Shown here in pieces: positions 59,146-64,000 of a stretch of 64,000 bases of DNA. The notes beneath the pieces were generated by a model that ran no database searches, was not told the DNA's origin, and worked only from the letters and a program-made list of their open reading frames with translations. Every line of letters starts with the position of its first letter. The stretch's first letter is position 1. The position numbers and the translations under genes were made by a program. Source of the DNA: CADEDH01 sp963732695 (GTDB lineage: Bacteria; Actinomycetota; Acidimicrobiia; Acidimicrobiales; SZUA-35); the NCBI GenBank assembly GCA_963732695.1, contig CAVTAP010000009.1, positions 192,306-256,305 on the forward strand, given 5' to 3'.

Positions 59146-60378
59146 TCAGTCGCCGGCCTCCACCGCGGCCAGCGAGATGGCGACGTCGTCGGGTAGGGGA
59201 GGGAGCCGACGGGCGAGGAGCCAGGTGGCGACGACGAAGGCGGTGGAGCCCCACAGCGCCGCCGGCAGGCCGGCCCAGAGGTAGAGGATGCCCGACAGCA
59301 GGGTGCCGGCGAGGCGGCCGGCGGCGTTGGCCGAGTAGTAGAAGCCGACGTCGAGGGCGACGTCGTCGTCGGTGCTGTAGGCCAGGATCAGGAACGAGTG
59401 GAGCGACGAGTTGAGGGCGAACACGACGCCGAACACCACGAGCCCGCCGATGACGGCGGCGGTGGTGCCGGCGTCGATGGTCACGGCGGCGCCGAGAGCG
59501 GCGGACACGACGGCCAGCGCCAAGGCCCAGTGCTGGGCGGCCAGCACCTCGTCGGGCTGGCGCCCACCGGCGGTGAGCAGCCGGGGGGCGGAGGACTGCA
59601 CGATCCCGTAGCCGATGACCCAGGCCGCGAGGAAGCCGCCGATCCCCTCGTGCGACCAGTGGAGCCGGTCGGCCAGGAACACCGGAAGAGCGACCACGAA
59701 CCAGATGTCCCGGGACCCGAAGAGGAAGAAGCGGGCGGCTGACAGGCGGTTGACGGCGGCGGACTTGGCCAGCACCGATCGCAACGGCGGCTTCTTCTTC
59801 GCCCGGCCGATGTCCTCGTTCAGCAGGACGAGCAGCAGCACCACGGCGGCCGTCAGGGCACCGGCCATGGCCCACAGCGCCCCGTCGTACCCGAGCCAGC
59901 TCAACAGGGCGGCGCCGAGGAAGAAGCCGACCCCCTTGAGGGCGTTCTTCGAGCCGGTGAGGATGGCCACCAGGCGGAACAGCGAGCCGTCGCCGGCCAC
60001 CGTCTTGACCGCGCTCTTGGAGCTCATCTTGGTGAGATCCTTGGCCACCCCCGACAGGGCCTGCATCCCCATGACGTAGGTGACGGACAACCACCGGGCC
60101 CACGACGGCTGCTCGGCGGTGAGTAGCGCCAGGGCGACGATCTGGAGGCCAAGCCCGGCCACCAGCGTCTGGTTGAGGCCCCGGCGGGCGCCCACCCAGC
60201 CGCCCAGGAGGTTGGTGACGACGCCCATCAGCTCGTAGGCCAGGAACAGGAAGGCGATGGCGACGGGGGAGTAGCCGAGCTGGTTGAAGTGGAGCAGGAC
60301 GAGCATGCGCAGGGCGCCGTCGGTGAGGGTGAAGGCCCAGTAGCCGCCGGTGACGAGGGCGTAGTTGCGCAGCTTCAC
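59146..60378 (-). CDS. arsJ: Organoarsenical efflux transporter ArsJ (MFS)
   Basis: A 410-residue major-facilitator protein with about 12 helices. The N-terminus (YALVTGGYWAFTLTDGALRM, LVLLHFNQLGYSPVAIAFLF, ELMGVVTNLLGGWVGARRGL) is diagnostic for ArsJ. ArsJ exports 1-arseno-3-phosphoglycerate, which falls apart outside to arsenate and 3-phosphoglycerate. The gene follows the partner GAPDH gene after 10 bases and is the last gene of the operon, which is regulated by the ArsR-ArsC fusion. Confidence 0.93.
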   Translation of the reverse strand: MKLRNYALVTGGYWAFTLTDGALRMLVLLHFNQLGYSPVAIAFLFLAYELMGVVTNLLGGWVGARRGLNQTLVAGLGLQIVALALLTAEQPSWARWLSVTYVMGMQALSGVAKDLTKMSSKSAVKTVAGDGSLFRLVAILTGSKNALKGVGFFLGAALLSWLGYDGALWAMAGALTAAVVLLLVLLNEDIGRAKKKPPLRSVLAKSAAVNRLSAARFFLFGSRDIWFVVALPVFLADRLHWSHEGIGGFLAAWVIGYGIVQSSAPRLLTAGGRQPDEVLAAQHWALALAVVSAALGAAVTIDAGTTAAVIGGLVVFGVVFALNSSLHSFLILAYSTDDDVALDVGFYYSANAAGRLAGTLLSGILYLWAGLPAALWGSTAFVVATWLLARRLPPLPDDVAISLAAVEAGD

Positions 60379-60388
60379 GGCGCCGGCC

Positions 60389-61408
60389 TCACGCCGCTGC
60401 TGCCCCGGCCGCCACCTTGGCCGCCAGCTCGGCCAGGCGGTGGACGTAGCCGTACTCGTTGTCGTACCAGACGAGCACCTTCACCATCCGCCCGTCGATG
60501 ACCATGGTGGAGGGGCCGTCGACCACGCCCGACCGGGGGTCGTTGGTGTAGTCGGCCGAAACCAGCGGCCGGTCTTCGAACCCGAGGATGCCCTGCAGCG
60601 GGCCGTCGGCGGCCGCCCGCAGGCGCTCGTTCACCTCGGCGGCGGTGACGTCCCGGGTCAGGGTGAACACGCAGTCGGTGAGCGAGGCGTTCAGCAGTGG
60701 TACCCGAACCGCCAACCCGTTCAGCTTCCCCGTCAGCTCGGGGTAGATCAGGGTGATCGCCGTGGCCGAACCGGTGGAGGTGGGAATCAGCGAGTTCAGC
60801 GCCGACCGGGCGCGGCGCAGATCTTTGTGCGGTGCGTCCACCACCACCTGGGTGTTGGTGACGTCGTGGATGGTGGTGATGGCCCCCCGCTCGATGCCGA
60901 TCTCCTCATGGAGGACCTTCACCACCGGGGCCAGGCAGTTCGTGGTGCACGAGGCCGCCGTCACGATCGGGTGGACGGCCGGGCGGTAGAGGTGGTCGTT
61001 GCAGCCCATCACCACGTTCAACACGCCGGGGCTCTTGACCGGGCACGCCACCACCACCGACGTGGCCCCCTGGTGGAGGTGCGGTTCGATCGTCTCGGCC
61101 GTCCTGTACGCGCCCGTTGCTTCGATCACGAGCTGGACACCGTGCTCCCTCCACGGGATCTCGCCCGGTGTCGGGTGCTCACTGAAGCCCACCCGGTCGC
61201 CGTCGATCTGGAGGCCGTCGCCGTGGACGGCGACCGTGCCGGCGTAGCGGCCGTGCACGGTGTCGAACTCGAGGAGATGGGCGGCGGTGGCCACACCGCC
61301 GCTGATCTCGTTGACGTGCACCAGCTCGAGGTCGGGCTGGTGGCGGAGGGCCCGCACCACCAGCCGACCCATGCGCCCGAACCCGTTGATCCCGATCCGC
61401 GCCGTCAT
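60389..61408 (-). CDS. ArsJ-associated glyceraldehyde-3-phosphate dehydrogenase
   Basis: A 339-residue GAPDH: NAD site IGINGFGRMGRLVVRAL, catalytic Cys in ASCTTNCLAP, and the C-terminal WYDNEYGYVHRLAEL. Lying directly between ArsR-ArsC and ArsJ, it is the dedicated enzyme that uses arsenate in place of phosphate to make 1-arseno-3-phosphoglycerate for export. ATG 61408 overlaps the stop of the upstream fusion gene by four bases (61405-61408), so they are translationally coupled. Confidence 0.93.
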   Translation of the reverse strand: MTARIGINGFGRMGRLVVRALRHQPDLELVHVNEISGGVATAAHLLEFDTVHGRYAGTVAVHGDGLQIDGDRVGFSEHPTPGEIPWREHGVQLVIEATGAYRTAETIEPHLHQGATSVVVACPVKSPGVLNVVMGCNDHLYRPAVHPIVTAASCTTNCLAPVVKVLHEEIGIERGAITTIHDVTNTQVVVDAPHKDLRRARSALNSLIPTSTGSATAITLIYPELTGKLNGLAVRVPLLNASLTDCVFTLTRDVTAAEVNERLRAAADGPLQGILGFEDRPLVSADYTNDPRSGVVDGPSTMVIDGRMVKVLVWYDNEYGYVHRLAELAAKVAAGAAAA

Positions 61409-62094
61409 CGTCCTGGGCCCCTCGTGTCCTGATCGTGGCCGGTGGCGGGGGCGACCAGGGCGATGCGCTGCTCCAGTTCCTCGATCACCCGATCGAACGC
61501 CCCCGCCGACCCGACCGCCACCGGGTCGGGGATCGACCAGTGCCACCAGGTCGGGCCCGGCACCAGTTCCTCGTGGGCCCGGTCGCAGACGGTCACCACC
61601 TGGACGCCGGCCCCGATCGTCCCGATCGGGCGGGGTTGAGCGTCGGCCAGGGGCACACCCGCTCGCCTCGCCGCCGCGATCGCCCGTCGGTCGATCCGGT
61701 CGGCCGGACGGGTTCCGGCCGACGAGGCCGGCCGGCCGACCCGGTTCGACCACACGGCGGCGGCCAGCTGGGAGCGGGCCGAGTTGTGGGTGCAGAGGAA
61801 CAACACCTCACCCCGGGGCTCGTGGCCGCCGACGGCCAGGCTGGCCAACGGTCGGTGATCGAGGCGGATGTACTTCCGGCGGCCGTCGCCGGCCGAGGCC
61901 GACCGCTTGATCAGCCCTACCGCCTCCAGCACGTCGAGATGGTGGGCCAGCAGGTTCGACGGGATGCCGAGGCGTTCACCCAGTTCCTTCGGAGACCGAT
62001 CGCTCGCCGCCAGCTCGTCCACGATCGCCAGCCGGACCGGCTCCCCCAGCGCGGCGTGCACCGCAGCCCGTGTGTGCCGGCCATCACTCACCAT
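61405..62094 (-). CDS. ArsR-type repressor fused to LMW-phosphatase-type arsenate reductase
   Basis: A 229-residue fusion. Residues 1-90 are a winged helix of the ArsR type (ALGEPVRLAIVDELAASDRS, ERLGIPSNLLAHHLDVLEAV). The remainder is a low-molecular-weight phosphatase fold with the P-loop VLFLCTHNSARSQ (Cys101 to Arg107) and the acid region in WWHWSIPDP. The classical ArsR metal-binding CVC of helix 3 is absent, so sensing must use other residues or the reductase domain. ATG 62094 is chosen; TTG 62106 is also in frame. It lies at the head of the ars operon. Confidence 0.9.
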   Translation of the reverse strand: MVSDGRHTRAAVHAALGEPVRLAIVDELAASDRSPKELGERLGIPSNLLAHHLDVLEAVGLIKRSASAGDGRRKYIRLDHRPLASLAVGGHEPRGEVLFLCTHNSARSQLAAAVWSNRVGRPASSAGTRPADRIDRRAIAAARRAGVPLADAQPRPIGTIGAGVQVVTVCDRAHEELVPGPTWWHWSIPDPVAVGSAGAFDRVIEELEQRIALVAPATGHDQDTRGPGR

Positions 62095-62098
62095 TGCT

Positions 62099-62122
62099 TG
62101 AGTCAACCCGGTGTGAGTTAAC
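62099..62122 (-). promoter_or_regulatory. Candidate ArsR operator
   Basis: Two direct 9-mers on the plus strand, TGAGTCAAC (62099-62107) and TGAGTTAAC (62114-62122), 15 bases apart, end five bases before the ATG of the arsR-arsC fusion. The AT-rich half-sites and location fit a self-regulated promoter. Binding is inferred. Confidence 0.5.
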
Positions 62123-62281
62123 CGCGGCTGATCGCCGGGTGCACAATCGGTGAACGCAGCCGTGCCATGGGATGAGTGGCTGGCCGCTCCCGTGGGTAGT
62201 GCTCCGCGTAGGTTCGAACCGGGCCGCTGGTTGGTGGCGGATCGTCACTTCGAACCAACAGCCCAATGGAGGCAAGATCAC

Positions 62282-62635
62282 ATGAGCGACGCGTCGCTCG
62301 GCTACACCGAGACACCTGGCTCTCCACCGCCCGCCAACGGCGACGCTGAGGTCGTCCGGCCCGAGGGGGTGGAGGTCGCGCCTCCGGACGATCGCCACGA
62401 GCCACGGCCGGAGCCGGATCCGGCGCAGGGGATGATCCCGGGCCGGGTGCGGCGGCGCACGAAGCTCGAACGGGCCTCGATGCGCATCCTGGCCACCGGC
62501 GGCATCGTCGGCGTGGCCACCGCGCTGGGTGCGGTGCTGGTCGACAACGACATCGCCGGTTGGATCGTCGGTATGGTGGTGGGCCTCACCTCGGTGGTTC
62601 TGGCTGCTGTCCTGTGGTCGTCGAGGCAGCTGTAG
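62282..62635 (+). CDS. Small membrane protein, unknown function
   Basis: A 117-residue protein with a Pro/Glu-rich N-terminal half (to about residue 60) and two helices near 67-87 and 91-112 (ILATGGIVGVATALGAVLV, GWIVGMVVGLTSVVLAAVLW). ATG 62282 is preceded by GGAGG. Its stop directly abuts the GTG of the transglutaminase-like gene, so the two are one unit. No family recognised. Confidence 0.65.
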   Translation: MSDASLGYTETPGSPPPANGDAEVVRPEGVEVAPPDDRHEPRPEPDPAQGMIPGRVRRRTKLERASMRILATGGIVGVATALGAVLVDNDIAGWIVGMVVGLTSVVLAAVLWSSRQL

Positions 62636-63442
62636 GTGCGGCTCAGGATCGGGTACTCGCTGACCTACGAGTTCGAACAACCGACCCCGATGGTCACGAT
62701 GCTGAGCGTTCACTACAGCCGCGTGTCCGATCTGCTCGGGCCGGATCTGATGATGACCGAGCCGTCGACGTCGTACGCCTCGTACCGCGACTCGTTCGGC
62801 AACTGGTGCGATCGGCTGGTGGCGCCGGCCGGCCAGTTCACGATGCGGGCCGACACGATGATCAACGTCAGCGGTCTGCCCGACGAAGTTGCTCCGATGG
62901 CGGTTCAGCACGCGGTGGAGGATCTACCGGAGGAGACCCTGCTGTTCCTGCTGCCCAGCCGCTACTGCGAGAGCGACAAGCTGTTGGAAACGGCATGGCA
63001 GCTGTTCGGGCAGACACCGCCGACCTGGGAGCGGGTGCAGCGCATCAGCGAGTGGGTGCATCAGCATGTGTCGTTCGGCTACCAGTGGGCCCGCCCCTCC
63101 AAGACGGCGTGGGAGACCTTCCACGAGCAGCAGGGCGTGTGCCGCGACTTCGCCCATCTGGGGGTTGCGCTGAGCAGGGCCATGAACATCCCGGCCCGGT
63201 ACTGCACCGGGTACCTGGGCGACATCGGGGTTCCGGTGTCGCCCGATCCCATGGATTTCTCGGGTTGGTTCGAGGTGTTCATGGGCGGGCGTTGGCTGAC
63301 GGTGGATCCCCGGAATCTGGTGCCCCGTATCGGGCGGGTCCTGATCGGCCATGGCCGCGACGCGGCCGACGTGGCCATCACCACGACGTTCGGGCCCAAC
63401 GTCCTGAAGGATTTCCAGGTCTGGACCCACGAAGTCGCCTGA
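62636..63442 (+). CDS. Transglutaminase-like protein
   Basis: A 268-residue protein with an N-terminal beta domain (RIGYSLTYEFEQPTPMVTML) and a transglutaminase core: nucleophile Cys in QQGVCRDFAHLGVALSRAMN, and the later DPRN aspartate (GGRWLTVDPRN). The histidine expected about 20 residues before the Asp, usually in FHAWFE-type sequence, is Ser here (FSGWFEVF), so the classical Cys-His-Asp triad is incomplete unless another His is used. Starts at GTG 62636. Confidence 0.82.
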   Translation: MRLRIGYSLTYEFEQPTPMVTMLSVHYSRVSDLLGPDLMMTEPSTSYASYRDSFGNWCDRLVAPAGQFTMRADTMINVSGLPDEVAPMAVQHAVEDLPEETLLFLLPSRYCESDKLLETAWQLFGQTPPTWERVQRISEWVHQHVSFGYQWARPSKTAWETFHEQQGVCRDFAHLGVALSRAMNIPARYCTGYLGDIGVPVSPDPMDFSGWFEVFMGGRWLTVDPRNLVPRIGRVLIGHGRDAADVAITTTFGPNVLKDFQVWTHEVA

Positions 63443-63454
63443 TTGGCGCGCCTG

Positions 63455-63940
63455 CTACGTCGGTGTGATGAAACGGGTGGCCGGTGTTCCCGGGGGATTG
63501 AAGATCCCGGGAACGGCGTCCGGGTTGGCCACGATCACCTCGCCTTCGAGGCCGTCGGGATCGACGAAGAAGACGGAGAAACCGGGGCCGAAGTCGGTCA
63601 CGAAGTCGTCGGCGGCGCCGCAGGCGATCAGGCGCCGCCGGATCTCCTCGAACGCTTCGAGTGACGCCGCCTGGAGGCCCACGTGGTCGAGACGGCCTCG
63701 ACCGAACATCGGGGTCTGGCGGTCGGCCTCGGTGTTGCCGCCGATCTCGAACACGTTCAGCTCCCGGCCGCCACCGATGTCGATCAGCGACAGTCGGAAG
63801 CCGGGCTGGTCTTCGATGGTGAGCGCCGGCGGAGCGTCGAAGACCTCCGTATAGAAGCGCGACAGGCGTTCCGTGTCTCCGGTGAGCACCGCCACGTGGT
63901 TGATGCCGTCCAGTAGCACCCCACCGACCCTAGACCGCAT
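63455..63940 (-). CDS. VOC family protein (glyoxalase/bleomycin resistance/dioxygenase fold)
   Basis: A 161-residue protein with the paired beta-alpha-beta-beta-beta modules: INHVAVLTGDTERLSRFYTE at the N-terminus and LDHVGLQAASLEAFEEIRRR in the middle, ending FFVDPDGLEGEV. His and Glu ligands of a metal site are present. Function may be isomerase, dioxygenase or sequestration. ATG 63940 is used; GTG 63919 (just before the fold begins) is an alternative. It converges with the transglutaminase-like gene. Confidence 0.8.
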   Translation of the reverse strand: MRSRVGGVLLDGINHVAVLTGDTERLSRFYTEVFDAPPALTIEDQPGFRLSLIDIGGGRELNVFEIGGNTEADRQTPMFGRGRLDHVGLQAASLEAFEEIRRRLIACGAADDFVTDFGPGFSVFFVDPDGLEGEVIVANPDAVPGIFNPPGTPATRFITPT

Positions 63941-64000
63941 GGTGGGTTGGGGCGGCGATGTTTTGGCTGGGACGGATGCCGCTCGCCACCGTTACGCGAC

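Overview
This 64-kb window is high-GC DNA from an actinobacterium. Evidence for this is the strong G/C preference at third codon positions, a DUF222/HNH (13E12-type) nuclease, several LLM-class flavin oxidoreductases, a GAF-ANTAR regulator, a DUF6458 membrane protein and a TIGR03086-type (mycothiol-enzyme-like) protein. An acidimicrobial lineage would fit, but that is inference. Only one RNA gene is seen, a tRNA-Arg(ACG) at 35.3 kb.

Layout. 1-11.4 kb: multicopper oxidase (cut by the window edge), a membrane protein, thioesterase, an unusual SDR, a probable UGA-decoded selenoprotein with a bacterial SECIS-like hairpin, lipoproteins, alcohol dehydrogenase, an LLM oxidoreductase, acyl-CoA dehydrogenase and an L,D-transpeptidase. 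11.6-16.2 kb: a xylose-type ABC transporter (binding protein, strong hairpin, permease, single-domain ATPase) followed by a small phosphatase and a GNAT enzyme. 16.2-23.6 kb: SDR, HNH nuclease, a methyltransferase relic, lipoproteins, flavin monooxygenase, esterase, AraC regulator and DHFR-like reductase.

23.6-35.4 kb is an accessory region with lower GC and mixed codon use. It carries an epimerase, three SnoaL/NTF2-fold genes, a GYD protein, two chemoreceptors sharing an essentially identical 688-bp N-terminal cassette, two decayed tyrosine integrases, a split MaoC pair and a TIGR03086 protein. It ends in the 3' end of tRNA-Arg. Two 103-bp element ends of the same layout (a doubled TTCTCA motif exactly 75 bp before a 28-bp att core) show that at least two related elements accumulated at this tRNA.

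35.7-44.7 kb: surface/sugar genes (C-methyltransferase, DUF4910 hydrolase, Ser/Thr kinase with an extracellular domain, two glycosyltransferases, cupin). Four single-base homopolymer indels lie between 36.5 and 39.2 kb, and an amidohydrolase here is reduced to its two ends. 44.8-48.0 kb: an RnfD/NqrB-like membrane protein paired with a CRTAC1-type FG-GAP/UnbV protein. 48.1-53.2 kb: LLM oxidoreductase, phosphatase, and a SipW-type signal peptidase with two short secreted proteins. 53.3-59.1 kb: a LuxR two-component pair and a STAS / 84-aa protein / GAF-ANTAR / HATPase signalling cluster. 59.1-62.1 kb: an arsenic operon (ArsR-ArsC fusion, GAPDH, ArsJ) that would convert arsenate to 1-arseno-3-phosphoglycerate and export it. 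62.3-64 kb: a small membrane protein, a transglutaminase-fold protein and a VOC protein.
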